A DNA stretch of 64,000 nt from Phanerochaete sordida (GCA_019973155.2 BPQB01000005.1:372001-436000), one strand, 5' to 3'; counted from the first letter of the stretch, positions 34,601 through 46,557 are shown. Made by a program: numbers and translations. The notes: generated by a model from the sequence alone, not told the origin.

Positions 34601-35765
34601 TGGGCCATGTCGTCGGCTGTTGATTCGGCACTGGACCGCAAGTCGTAGCCGTTGCTCGAGGACTGGGATTGGATGATCGGAGAGTAGCAGAACTCCGTCG
34701 ACGACCAGTCAACCTATCAAGCGTCAGTGTATTCGTAGCGTAGTGATAGTGTTTGAGCACTCACGTCGTTGAGTCCCCGACCCTTGCTCCATACCCTCAT
34801 ATCGGGACCCTTCGCGTCATTGCCTTCCCCGTATCCTAGCCGAGCCTCAATCTGGCCCGCGAAGGCTTCATGCGAGATCTTCGCTTCCCGGTCCAGGATA
34901 GTCTCTAGCTTGACCGCAACGTGATGTGCCAGCAGAGTAGAGGTGAGATTAGCAGCAGTTCGAACTATTTTCTGTAACTGCTGCGTTAGAGATAGACCTT
35001 CATCGGAGAACGGAGTAGACTCACCAGCTCATCCTCGTCCTTCACCGACAGGAAGGCCGCTACTGCGGGCGCCATGTCCACGAGCTCGGGCTTGTTCTCC
35101 GCCTCTTCGACAAGCTTGTTCCATTCATCTATGAGCTTTCCCGTGTACGACTCCTTTACGAGCGTCCCGACTCGAGTGTGGGAGGTGTAGGCTGCCAGGA
35201 ACCGCGGCAATGCGTCGGTCGGAGGGTCCTTGGCCTTTGCTTGTGCAAATATCTCCACAGGGATAGGAGGATCGCCGTTCTTGACTTGAGCGAGGATTCG
35301 GGCTTGATGCAGAGGGTTGGCCTTGGTCAAAACACGTCGTGAGATTCAGTACGTACCTTTGGATGCGGAGCAGAGTATGATCACTCGCTCCTTCTCGAAT
35401 AGAACAAATGTTGAAGGAAATTCGAAGCCAAGGAGCCATGTCTGCGGACGGGCCACGTCATTGAGAACCAGCCTCTCAAACACTTTGGACGGAAGCAACA
35501 CTTCGCACCTGCAAGGCGGTTCCTTTCCTGGTCGGCTCATCTTCCCCCGCTGGATCGCCGGCAAGAAGAAGTAGGGCTCCTGAGTCAGCTATTGAGCTGT
35601 AATCATCATTCTTGCCCGCGTTCTGTTACAGCAAATTGCAGGTGTTGTTAGTGGTTAGGTTCAGTCAGAGTGCGGTACGGTACGAACGTTCCAGGAGTCG
35701 AGAACGTGCTTGAGACGTGAGTTGAACAGCGCTGTGTTGAGCTGCACTTGATTTTGCCCTGACAT
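31681..35765 (-). CDS. SPT16: FACT complex subunit SPT16
   Basis: Histone chaperone of the FACT complex that reorganises nucleosomes during transcription and replication. Starts at ATG 35765-35763 ([20 protein letters not shown]). The N-terminal aminopeptidase-like domain includes [20 protein letters not shown] (near 35420) and [14 protein letters not shown]. The middle (33800-32200) has the Spt16/Rtt106-like PH segments, for example [15 protein letters not shown] stretch [20 protein letters not shown] near 32390 and [20 protein letters not shown] near 32200. The C-terminus is strongly acidic ([20 protein letters not shown] near 31950) and ends in a basic tail KGKGKGKA-like before TAG at 31681-31683. 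About a dozen short introns. Divergent from the ANL-like gene at 36046. Confidence 0.96.
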
Positions 35766-35863
35766 TGCAGGAGAGAGGGAGGTGGTAGTGGTAAGAGGCA
35801 AGAAGGGCTGCTGGCTGGGCGTGCAGAACGCGCCAATTGAACGCGCATCACGTGCTGCAGTTC

Positions 35864-35876
35864 CTAGGGTTAGGGT
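35864..35876 (+). promoter_or_regulatory. Telobox-like motif in the SPT16/ANL divergent promoter
   Basis: CTAGGGTTAGGGT lies about 100 bp upstream of the SPT16 start (minus strand) and 170 bp upstream of the ANL-like start. Two tandem TTAGGG-type units; binding by a telomere-repeat factor is inference. Confidence 0.45.
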
Positions 35877-36045
35877 CGCGGGCGCCGGCACCCCGGCGCG
35901 CCCGTGAGGAACGCTTGAGCGCGACACTCGGGTGAGAGGGGTCGTTCGCCCTCCCAACATCCCTCAGCCGACCACATCTTCTCGCCGCACCACCACCCAT
36001 AGCCTGGTGTCTTCGACCTTCTGACATCGTATTATATGGTCAAAA

Positions 36046-38074
36046 ATGGCGCTGTCGAATTATCTGGTAACTGACGACCTGACTATCGTCCTTGGCCTTG
36101 TCGCTGCAGGCCTGTTCCTTCTCCACAACCTGTACAAGCCACATTCACTCGTCCACCCGATTTTACTGGGGAGACAGAGTGATGTAGCTCGCGTACGACA
36201 CCCAGGCGAAAGTGCTGTCTACAGGAACTATGGGACAGGAATGATGGGCAGAGTATGTATCTGGTCTTCTCCGTGTCTGTTACTCTCACTAAAGAGACAT
36301 CAGTTCCCAGCTAAACCTAGCAAGGATCAGCAACTACTACTGGATCTCGTGAAGCCTGACCTCGATACTCCCAGGACGCTGTGGAAGACGAAAGTCGGTT
36401 CCTAAACCTTTCGTCGCTCTTGTCGACCCCATTAATTTCCGCTGAAACAGCTCACAAACCCCGAGCTCAGACGACGCGTCTCTGCCCTTGGCACCGCCTT
36501 CGTCCAGGTTGCTGGCCTTACCCCAGGAGAATCCAACGTTCTTCTCCTTCTCAACGATAGTCTAGGCACGTCTACTGATGAAATGCTCCGCACAGAACAC
36601 TGACTGCAGTTCGCAGAGTTTGTGCTCTCGGATCTGGCCTTGTCTGCTTATTCGATTCCTTCATTCACTTTGACGTCCATCTCTCTGCTCTCCCCGGTCT
36701 TGGAAACCCATCCACCTTCCGCCATCATCACGGAAGCCGAGTTTCTCCCACAGTTGCTGGAACTTATCTATGACACAAACGAGGGTTCCCATCACACCGT
36801 CATCGTCGTAGGAGAGCCTAATGTGAAGAACGTCCAAGGACTCAATCAAGTCCGAGTTATTAAGTTCTCGGATTTGGAGAAGGAAGGAGCGCAGCTCGAC
36901 CAGCTCGCGCCGTCAGCCACAGGTATGGGGGGTGCCTTCATCGCCCAAAGATACTAGCTGACACTTGTTGCCGACAAGACCCTCTCCAGGTTTTCACTGT
37001 ATCTTTCTATGAAACACCGTCTGGGGACCTGCGCGGGGCTCAGTTCACCCACGAGAACATAACTGCCGGTGTAACTGCTATGAGAGCTTTAATGCCTACG
37101 TCTGGACCTATATCTCCTCTCGACACGGTCGTATCAGCCCACTCGCTGTCTTCCGGCTACGGTCGCGCTGTAGCTTATACCGCGATCTTCGAGGGTGCCA
37201 ACTTTGTAACCACGTCTAGCTCCAAGCTTGTGCAGGTGGACAGCGGTATGTGGACTTCTGCACCCGATTGAAGTATCAGCTAATTTGGCTCCAGTCGCAG
37301 GTCAAGATCTTAACGATCTCACCTCCGTCGAGCAGCACCCAATCCCATCCCCGACTATCTTGTTTGTCTCGCCGGCACATCTTACCACTCTATCGAGCGC
37401 GATAATCGAGAATGCCAAAAAGGCGTCAACGGTGTTGTACTCCCTTGCCTGGCGCCACAAATTGGCCGGTGTACTGGAAGGCTTCTTCACCAAGCAAAGC
37501 CTTTGGGATAGACTCGTCTTTGATGGCGCTCGCATGCAAGTTATGGGCAAGGGCGCGGGTACGGTTCGAGCTTTGGTAGTCAGCGAAGGTGTGTCATTTT
37601 ATCCTCGTTTTGTCTAGTGTCGCTCATCTCAATGGTCTCAATGAAACAGGTCCAGTCGAAAATCAAGCGCTCACTCCTGCTCGCGTTGCCATGTCGGTTC
37701 CGATTGTGCTTGTTCACTCTCACCCTCAAGTTTCTGGGCCTGTGCTAGCGACGCACCCGTTGGATGTGCAGAGCTTCCCGGCGGACAGCGCCTCCCCTGG
37801 AGCTTCCGCGGCAGACAACTACACCTTCTCATATCTCGCCACCGTCGGCGCTCCTACCATCAATGTGGAGGCCAAGCTGAAGGGCGTAGATGATGACTCA
37901 GTGGAAGACGGTGGTGACCCCGCCGGCCATCTTTATCTGCGCGGACCGAGCGTAGGCGTCGTGCTTGGTTGGGAGCCCGAGGAGGGAGAGCTCGAGAAGG
38001 GCTGGATCGAAAGCGGCGAGAGAGCGAAAGTCCTCCCTAATGGCTCGTTCAAAGTTGTCTCTTCCCGAAAGTAG
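36046..38074 (+). CDS. ANL-superfamily (acyl-CoA synthetase-like) membrane protein, degenerate and C-terminally short
   Basis: Starts at ATG 36046 with an N-terminal hydrophobic helix (DLTIVLGLVAAGLFLLHNLY), then HPGESAVYRNYGTG as in fungal long-chain acyl-CoA synthetases. RRRVSALGTAFVQVAGLTPG (near 36475), FAEFVLSDLALSAYSIPSFT and PSAIITEAEFLPQLLEL follow the ANL order. Where the ATP-binding loop T-S-G-(S/T)-T-G-x-P-K-G should be, the sequence is SFYETPSGDLRGAQFTHENI (near 37005-37065): the Ser/Thr/Gly-rich loop and lysine are gone. The T-G-D motif reads S-G-E (WIESGERAKVLPNGSFKVV), and the protein ends right after it (stop 38072-38074), so the catalytic-lysine C-terminal lobe is missing. 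Seven introns. Probably a non-catalytic relative; function unknown. Confidence 0.78.
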
Positions 38075-38441
38075 CATGACCTTGGGCTTGGGTCTTGCTT
38101 TCTCTGACTCATTACCGGTTTTTTTCATTGCTTCTGTTGTACCGTGAGCCTAGAGTATGGATCGAGTATGGATATTTATTACCCGACACCCACCAGATAG
38201 GCTCGATACCACCCCCTTACACACTTGGTAGCTATCCTAGCGGATATTCCCTCCCAATCTTCTCGGTTCGCGTTCCACCGACTATCACCGAGTAGACTGG
38301 TGGCGAGCCTACCCTCCCAGGCCACACCGGCGGTTCGGATGGAGGGCTATCGGCATTTGCCGATCAGCATGAGCGACCCGCATTTTGCGTTCAGGGCGAC
38401 TCTCATCTGAACAACCATCTGCTCTTCCGGCCTTCTCTACC
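38075..38441. other. Promoter/5' region of the acidic-protein gene
   Basis: Same-strand spacer. AT-rich after the ANL-like stop (38080-38170). No credible ORF with ATG. Confidence 0.4.
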
Positions 38442-41175
38442 ATGTCCTCGACAACGGTCATGGAGCTTACAGACACACAGATGCTTGACTATTCAATCGA
38501 CAGTGACTATACCATGCACGCTACCGGACACTCTGTGGAATGGCTACCGGTCGAAGCGACCATGAGCGACGACCAAATCCTCTCCGCCACAGAATACTCA
38601 GAGACCATCGAAGTCGACATGGATCAGAACGAAGAAGACGAAGAAATGACAGAATACGAGATGGCAGATGGCACTGACTACGTCAACGAGGACGTGGTCG
38701 AGATTCAGGATGTCGATTTCGCCGATCCTTCCCAAGTAGCCTCACCCTTGGGAGTGAGTGCCCTTGGTAGTCCAGCGTTGGTTGACGCGGCATCTTTTCA
38801 ACTCCCTCCCTCCCCCTCCCTCCCTCTCGTCTCCCCTGCACTTCGCTCTGAAGCTTACGTCTTCCACGCTGCGGCCCCTAGCATCCCTGAGCGCAGCACT
38901 TCTAGCTCCGATACACCCGCGCATTCCACTATCCCAGAGCCTTTAGAAGCGCTCCATGAGCCAGTCCCACATCCCCATGCATATTTAGCTGACGATCGAT
39001 CTAACGGCGGTGAAGAGCCTCATGTCGCCCAACGTCCTGCCTCTCCCGTCGAACCGGGACCGGCAAATCCTCTTGCGAACCTTGAAGCCGAGCCTCAGAC
39101 GCATTCGCTGGATCATGCGGCAGTCGGTGCACAAGTTGCAGATTCCAGTGACGACGCTGTCGGCAGCGGCGGTCAAGAGGATGGCTCTCTACAACTAGAG
39201 GAGTCCTTCCCAGACGACGCCCATGCTTTTGGCGAGGTGGCCGAGCTCGGTGCGGGTCAGGAAGTGCACGAAAACGCTTCTAATGGCGACCCTCACGAGA
39301 TTTCGGATGGAGTTTACATCGAACCGCCTCCGGCAGTGCTCCTTTCCCTGTCGACCTCATCTCAACGAGTGGAGTGCTGCATGTTCAACCAGCCACACGC
39401 CGACTCAAGAGCGCAGAGCCCTAGCGCACATGCATCTTCGAGTACCACCCCGGACTTGGCGCTGTTGTTGTCACAGAGGCCAACGCTCTACTATGAGCCG
39501 CTGTCCAATGTTTTCGAGGCGCTTCGTCAAGATGAAACGATCAACAGCCTCTCAGAGCTTGTGGACGGAGAGATGATCATCGAGGCGTATGATCTTGACT
39601 TGAGGATCACTGAGGTATGTTGTCGAAGCTATCATTGCTCGCCCAAAGACTGACTCCGCGATCAGGATAACATCCATACAGGCGAAGTGACGATTCATGA
39701 ACTGAACATACTGCACGATGGCATTGACCTAACAGGCCCTCTTCGCCTGCGCCTTTCAGCTGTGCCTCGATTTATAACTCGCTATCATGCACTTCGGGAC
39801 CAGGTAGCACAACTCAGCCTAGAAGCTGGGCTGGACAACGCTCCTCACCCTCCAGCCAATGCAACGGATTCTGCGGAAGTATATGAAACAACTGGTGAGT
39901 CACTAAAACTCGACAGCGTGCCACGGTCAACGGTCAAGCCTAACTTCATGTCCGCAGACCACCGTGACACATTTTCTACTTCAGATCGTGCACTCGACTT
40001 TGAATCTTCGGAAGCTGCTAGACATGAGACTGCCGACGATGCCTCGACGGAGCCGACGCAAACTGGGAACACAGAACATGAGAGCCTTGCGCAGCACCCG
40101 AGTAACGAACCAAGCCATGCCGACCCCGGACAGGAGCTTCAATCGGCCTCCGCCGAAGACCAATACGATGAGCAGGAGCATGAAGATCCCGCAGACGATG
40201 CAGCACCTGAAGCAGCCGAGGATCAGACCACGGAATATGGCACAGCGCTCACCACTGGAGAGCCTGTTGAGGGTCTCGATGCAGACGTACATCGCGAACG
40301 CGACGCTGAGGAAGGCGGTGATTACACCGACTATGCCCAGCACAATCCGGACGACGAAGAGGAGTTCGGCGAAGCACTGCCTGAACTGGGCGACGGTCCT
40401 GCTGTCTCTGAGGGAGACGATGGTCATCACGAGACTCTCGCGGTTCCCTACGGCGATGTCTCGACTGCGGATGGTGCCGCTGAGGCTGCCTACACGGAGG
40501 CGGAGGCTGAAGCTCAAACTGCTTTGGACACCGCAGACTCTGACCGTGCGTATGACTTCACATTCAGACTACCCCTTGTTCATCACCACTTCCTCACACT
40601 CACAGAAACGTCAGTCGGCAATGTCACAAACATTGCTGAAGAGGACGTCACGGAAACTGACGGTGTGTACTCTGTACCAGTATACCCAGGCCTGGTCTGA
40701 CATCCACTCTTGTTCCGCAGGGCCAGCTGATGACTATACAAAGCCTGAGGCTGTGGACCGACCGTCTGCTAACGACATCTCGCGCACAGAATCAGGCGAG
40801 ACAGACAACTTGGAAGGTGCATGCAATATGTTTTTGAGCTCGAACGGAGTGTTAACTCGTGGGTCAGACTATGATGCAGAAGGCGACCTTGAGGACGAGG
40901 GAGACCCAGCAGAGTTCCAAGAAGAGCTTGAAGATTGGGGCGAGTTCGATGATGAAGACCCCGAGCAGTCCCACTACGTCCCAGAAGATGGCTCGTCAAA
41001 AGGCTCTTCTGAGACATTGTCCACGCTCTCGAAACGTTCTCGGGAAGAGGATGAGGACGAGGGTGACGACATCGACGGTAATCCCCCACACTCGCCAGGT
41101 ACGTGCCTATTTGTGCCGGAGGTTCGTTCAACTGACCAATCCTCTGCAGATTCTAAGCGAGTGCGAGTTGAATAA
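38442..41175 (+). CDS. Large acidic low-complexity protein with a short conserved core
   Basis: Starts at ATG 38442 (MSSTTVMELTDTQMLDYSID); the open frame to 38385 begins with TTG. Exon 1 runs to about 39613 and is rich in Glu, Asp, Ser and Pro. A better ordered core spans the first intron: LYYEPLSNVFEALRQDETI then ELVDGEMIIEAYDLDLRITE | DNIHTGEVTIHELNILHDGI and LTGPLRLRLSAVPRFITRYH (39490-39790). This type of core followed by acidic repeats recurs in uncharacterised fungal nuclear proteins, as far as I can judge. The rest is acidic repeats (AEDQYDEQEHEDPADDAAPE near 40170; DDEDPEQSHYVPEDG near 40950). The end is basic: LSKRSREEDEDEGD, then DSKRVRVE and TAA 41173-41175, a possible nuclear localisation signal. 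About five introns. Function unknown. Confidence 0.72.
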
Positions 41176-41698
41176 GCTTCCTCGTATCCTCAACGCTGCC
41201 AATCTCCCAGCGATACTCATCGTCACCGCTTTCACCACCATCCGCTGACTGCAGCACCTCGCCACCGCTTGCCTGCCGACGATGATTTGACCGACCGACT
41301 CTCCGTTCATCGCCACGGTCGATACATATTGGGCTAAGTACCTCCTCTTTTCTGAGTGCTGACCTTCTCTTTCAGGAGGGCCAAGCGGTCCACGATGCCC
41401 TGTTTATTGCTAACTTTCCGCAGCTGACTTGGCGGACCACCGCGCTGTTTTGACGTTGGAATGCGCTGACTTTGCTGTTTGCTGTGTACATCTGTTTCTT
41501 GCCGAGATTCGCTCGTAAATATAAATGTTTGCGCAGAGTTTTTGCACGTCTGAACATCGAGGTTGACGTCGGCGAGGCCAATCAGCGCGTTGCTCGCTTA
41601 CGTAACTGAAAGCGCCGGAGCGCGCGGGCGCCAACAGCGCCGAGTGCGCGCTGCTGCCCTTGCTCGCGTTCGCCTCTGTATCACAACTCATTCCAGCC
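41176..41698. other. Promoter region of CLF1 and 3' flank of the acidic-protein gene
   Basis: No gene supported. Contains mixed AT-rich and GC-rich stretches; open frames lack start codons and family resemblance. Confidence 0.45.
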
Positions 41699-44494
41699 AT
41701 GCAGGACGGGAGAGCCCCACGGTAAGCCAGAGTGTGCAGCTATGAATTCTTGGCTGACGGTATGGTTGTCTAGTATCAAAAATCGGGCGCCTGCTGCCAT
41801 ACAGGTACGTGTTGGTGCATAGCGAGAGAAGGCCAACGCTCACCAATGATTTCAACCACAGGTCACCGCAGAGCAGCTCCTGAGAGATGTATGCACGTTC
41901 TAGTCATGAGGTTGAAGCGCTGTTGACAACATACATAGGCTCAAGAGCGTCAAGAATCCCAGTTCCGCGCTCCCAAGCAGCGAGTCGAGGACTTTGAAGA
42001 GCTCCATGAGTATAGAGGCAGGAAGCGCGAGGAGTTCGAGAAGCGCATCAGGCAGACGAGGGGAAGCATGTGAGCCGCATACCATGACATGTCTTTCCTT
42101 TGTACTCATCGCATCCAACAGAAAGGAATGGCTTCAATACGCCAATTGGGAGGTGCGTACTCCTCCACTGCGGCTGATGACATGACCTCAACTCCTCGCA
42201 GGCAAGCCAAGGCGAATATGCACGCTCCCGATCCGTCTTCGAGCGAGCGCTGGATGTCGACCCTCGCAGCGTTCAGCTATGGCTCAGCTATACGGAAATG
42301 GAGCTGAAGGGACGCAATGTGCAGCACGCAAGGAATCTGTTCGACCGTGCCGTCACTCTACTTCCGCGAGTCGACCAGCTCTGGTACAAGTACGTCTACC
42401 TTGAGGAGCTTCTGCAAAATGTTCCCGGTGCGCGCCAGGTCTTCGAGCGGTGGATGCAATGGGAGCCGGAGGACAAAGCGTGGCAGGCCTACATCAAGAT
42501 GGAGCAGCGGTACAACGAGCTTGACCGGGCGAGTGCCATCTACGAGCGGTGGGTCGCCATCCGTCCTGAGCCTCGCGTGTGGGTCAAGTGGGGTAAGTTC
42601 GAAGAGGAGCGGGGGCGTTTGGACAAGGCTCGGGAGGTCTTCCAGACTGCTCTCGAGTTCTTTGGTGATGACGAAGAGCAGGTGGAAAAGGCACAGGCAG
42701 TGTTCAGCGCCTTCGCCAAGATGGAGACGCGGCTGAAGGAGTTCGAGCGTGCACGCGTGATTTACAAGGTACGTAACAGGGACACCAGTCTCAGCGACGG
42801 TCGCTGAACTCGTGTTTAGTTCGCGCTATCCCGTCTGCCGAGATCGAAATCTGCCGCATTGTATGCTGCATATACCAAGTTTGAGAAGCAGCACGGTACG
42901 AAGACCACGCTAGAGTCCACTGTCCTCGGCAAAAGGCGCATTCAGTACGAAGACGAGCTTGCGCAAGATGGTAGAAACTACGACGTGTGGTTCGACTATG
43001 CGCGCCTAGAAGAGGGTGCCCTCAAGGATCTTCAGGAAGAAGGTGTCACTGCTGAAGAGGAGCAGGCTGCGATCGGCCGAGTGCGAGAAGTCTATGAACG
43101 TGCCGTGTCTCAAGTGCCACCAGGAAGCGAGAAGAGGTACTGGCGGCGGTACATATTCTTATGGCTTAACTATGCACTCTTTGAGGAAATCGAGACGAAA
43201 GTGAGTACCTACCGTCGTATGAATATGCTACACGTATCTAACTGGTCACAGGACTACGATAGGTCGCGGCAAATATACCAAACGGCGTTGAAGCTCGTCC
43301 CACACAAGCAGTTCACATTCGCGAAGCTCTGGCTCATGTACGCTCAGTTCGAAGTCAGGCGATTGGACTTGCCTGCTGCGAGGAAGACTCTTGGTGCTGC
43401 GATTGGCATGTGTCCGAAGGAGAAGTTATTCAAAGGTTACATCCAGCTGGAGTTCGACGTAAGTTTTGACTGCTTTTGAACGCCTCGGTGTTCTTCTTAT
43501 TGACATACCACCGTAGCTCCGAGAATTCGACCGCGTCCGAACACTCTACGAGAAGTACATCGAAGTACGTCCACTAATATTTTCCGTCTCTTGCATTCAA
43601 CTAAAATGGCACAGTATGATCCGTCGAACTCGTCAGCTTGGATCAAGTACGCCGAGCTTGAGACCCAACTAGAAGATTTTAGTCGCACGCGGGCGATCTT
43701 CGAGCTTGGTATCTCACAACCGCAGCTATCAATGCCCGAGCTTCTCTGGAAAGCGTACATCGACTTCGAGACCGAGGAAGGCGAACGCGAGAAGGCGCGG
43801 TCGCTGTACGAGCGGCTGCTCAACCTCAGTGGGCACGTCAAAGTCTGGATATCGTATGCCCTCTTCGAGGCGACTCCTCTCCCTATCTCTCGCGCAGAAC
43901 GCGAGGAGCTCGACGAGGAGACGGAAGATATACCGATGGTCGAAGGCGACATCGAGACGGCAAGGCAGGTGTTCGACCGGGCTTACAAGGATCTGAAAAG
44001 CAAAGGCTTTAAGGCAGAGGCATGTCCGCATGCTCTTCATGTCATTCTAAACGTCTGACTTGGGTTAGCGAGTGGCATTGCTTGAGAGCTGGAAGGCTTT
44101 CGAAGAGACGAATGGCGAACCAGACGACGTGGACAAGGTCCAGAAGATGTTCCCGATTGTTAGCAAGAAGCGCAGGGTCGACGAAACCGGCCAAGTCGTG
44201 GAAGGTATGGCACTCACCAGGATCCGGCCTTGACGTTCGCTAACGAGCGGTTTAGATTGGGACATGGTCTTCGCAGACGACGAGCGGGAATCAAATCCTG
44301 CCACCTTCAAGTTTCTACAGTTCGCCCATCAATGGGCGCAAGCCAAGAAAACCGGAGCTGCGCCATCTGCTGTCTTGCCCATTGCGTCTCGCAGTACTCA
44401 GGAGAGCGAGCAGGCGAATAGTGCCAAAGGTTCTCGCGAAGACGATGCCGCGAGTGACGTGGCGAGCTCGCAGGGTGATGATGACGAGGAGTGA
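41699..44494 (+). CDS. CLF1: Pre-mRNA splicing factor CLF1/crooked neck (HAT repeats)
   Basis: Spliceosome scaffold of the NineTeen/Prp19-associated complex. Starts at ATG 41699 (MQDGRAPR) with small exons joining to [19 protein letters not shown] and [20 protein letters not shown], the standard CLF1 N-terminus. Successive half-a-TPR (HAT) repeats follow, each with W-x-x-Y-x-x-x-[80 protein letters not shown], through [20 protein letters not shown] (near 43330) and [20 protein letters not shown] (near 43640). The C-terminus is [20 protein letters not shown] and an acidic/Ser tail ending DDDEE at TGA 44492-44494. About ten short introns. Confidence 0.96.
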
Positions 44495-44871
44495 TTTATT
44501 GGATTCTAATGATTCTGTTGTATTCTCTATGTGCTGACTGTGCAATGTACGTTGGTGCTCTGGATAGTCTTTGGGCCTGACGGGCTTGCCCTGCCTGTGC
44601 GTGTGCTAGTGTAGTGAGTAATAGTGAGAGCTTTGATATTCAGCACTTGTGCAAACTAATCATGTACGGAGTGCTCTGACATCACCTGGAAAGTCTCCAG
44701 GCTCAACGTTCGATGCGCGATGGGCGTAGGTGGGTGACAAGGCATGGATTGACGTCCGGCGGAGCGTCAAAGCGGTTTTGGTCGCTTGCACTCTCCCATC
44801 GACATGTCTGCCCAACTTGTATGCCGCGCCTGCAGGCCGTTCGCAACACCCCATCCTTTCTACGCAAGTCA
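44495..44871. other. Spacer between CLF1 and QTRT2
   Basis: CLF1 3' flank, then the QTRT2 5' region. An in-frame ATG at 44713 and another at 44821 extend the QTRT2 frame upstream (see QTRT2). Confidence 0.45.
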
Positions 44872-46557
44872 ATGGCTTCGTTGAAGTTCGATCTACTTGA
44901 CACAGTCGAGCAAGCGACAACCTTTGGCCCACGACTTGGAGTGCTCTCCCTGCAGCGTGAAGACGGCTCTTCTTTGCAGATCAAGACGCCAGGCCTGATC
45001 ACGACCACCTCTCGAGGTGTCGTGCCCCATCTTTCGCGAGATCACACGAGCCTCACAGAAGCGGTGAGATGGGTCCAGCTACCGTTCGAGTCCTTGTGAG
45101 CATTGCTTTCGCTTCCACCACTTTACTCCTGCTTAACGTAGGGCGATCTCTTAGCCTTGAGCGCAATCCTCCCATCCCCACGCTACAAGGTGGACCGCAT
45201 GCCTTGCACAAGTTTCTTGGTTACAAGACCCATCAGCATCTCCTGTCTCTCACCGTGCGGGATCCCTCAGATGGGCGGGAGATGCCAGCCAACGGCAAGG
45301 ACCACATCGCAGCGATGACAATCAGAGGTGTTCGGAAGGTGCGCCACAATTGCAGAGGGCGAGCAGCAGGTATTGACACTTGAGCAGATCACGCCGACGC
45401 AGTGGAAGGAGTACATGCGAGCGTGTAGGCCAGATGTCGTGGCTGCACTGTCAGACGTGCCTTTCACGCAGCCGCCATACTCGCAAAAGCGCATTACGAA
45501 AAGCCTCGAGCGGTCGACTGCTTGGCTAGCGGACCTATTGAGCTCGCAAAGTGACCTGAACCACGAGCCGTTCAATGTACTTGTGCACCTCGTCGGTTCA
45601 CACGATGCAAGGGCCCGACAAGCATTCTCGGAGGGCCTCGTGGAGCCACTGTACGGCAAGGATGCAGAACTCATAGCGCCATTCAAGACCTTGGATGAAG
45701 GCGTTGCGGGATACATCCTCGAGCTAGAGCACCTCAGAGCTTCTCTAGTCGGTGCCGATAGCCCCGACATTCACGATGCTGTATCTCAGCTGTGCAAAGC
45801 TTCACTCGCGCCCCTCTCTTTCGGGAAACTGCGTGTTATACATACGACATCTTCCCCACATGACATACTCCAGCTCGTTCAAGATGTCGGCGTGGATCTT
45901 TTCGACGCTCCCTGGGCCCATCAAGCTGCAGACCTCGGAATCGCGCTGGACTTCCGTTTCCCGGTCTCGCCGCCGCCTCTTGTTGTCGGCCAAGCGTGCT
46001 CCTCTCCGATGCGGAGAGACGGAGGCAAGCTAGACATTGGCCACAACTTATTCGACACTGCGTACGCCCACGACCACTCGCGCTTCGCATCGACGTTCAT
46101 CGATGCCGCCACAGCCTCCCAGCTACCCGACGCACACGAGGCGCGTGACTTCGTTTGCAAATGCCTAGCCTGCTCGCCTGTCACCTCTGAGGAGTGCTTA
46201 GTGCATAGCTCCGTCGATAGTTTCCGAAATACCAACGGCGAGTCGATGAACCTTCCCTACACCCGCGCCTACGTTCATCATCTGCTGCACACACACGAGA
46301 TGTCCTCGCATGCGCTGCTTGCCACGCACAACCTTTCCGTTGTCGATCGCCTCTTGGCCGATATACGAAAGATGCTCTCCGAGCCTGGCGGCGAAGCTCG
46401 CTATCGCGAAGAGGCGAAGAAGTTCTATGAAGCGTACGATAGACAGCTGTCTGTCTTCGACGAGGCTCGGGCGCAATGGGCGAAAGTCGAGAGGGAGCGA
46501 GGGAAGGGGCGCTTGCGTAGAGAGAAAGACTCTGACGGAGCAAACGATGCAGATTAG
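44872..46557 (+). CDS. QTRT2: Queuine tRNA-ribosyltransferase accessory subunit 2
   Basis: Non-catalytic partner of QTRT1 in the eukaryotic tRNA-guanine transglycosylase that inserts queuine at wobble position 34. Start chosen at ATG 44872 (MASLKFDLLDTVEQATTFGP), the usual beginning of the fold; in-frame ATGs at 44713 and 44821 would add 53 or 17 residues. Exon 1 ends QLPFESF across an intron to LERNPPIPTLQGGPHALHKF. The rest reads KEYMRACRPDVVAALSDVPF (near 45410), VHLVGSHDARARQAFSEGLV, and the zinc site CKCLACSPVTSEEC with a downstream His in NLPYTRAYVHHLLHTHEM (46160-46300). Ends with a charged helix at TAG 46555-46557. Between TIRGVRK (near 45335) and VLTLEQITPTQW the frame shifts by one: either a 28-31 nt intron or a 1 bp insertion. 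Confidence 0.88.
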
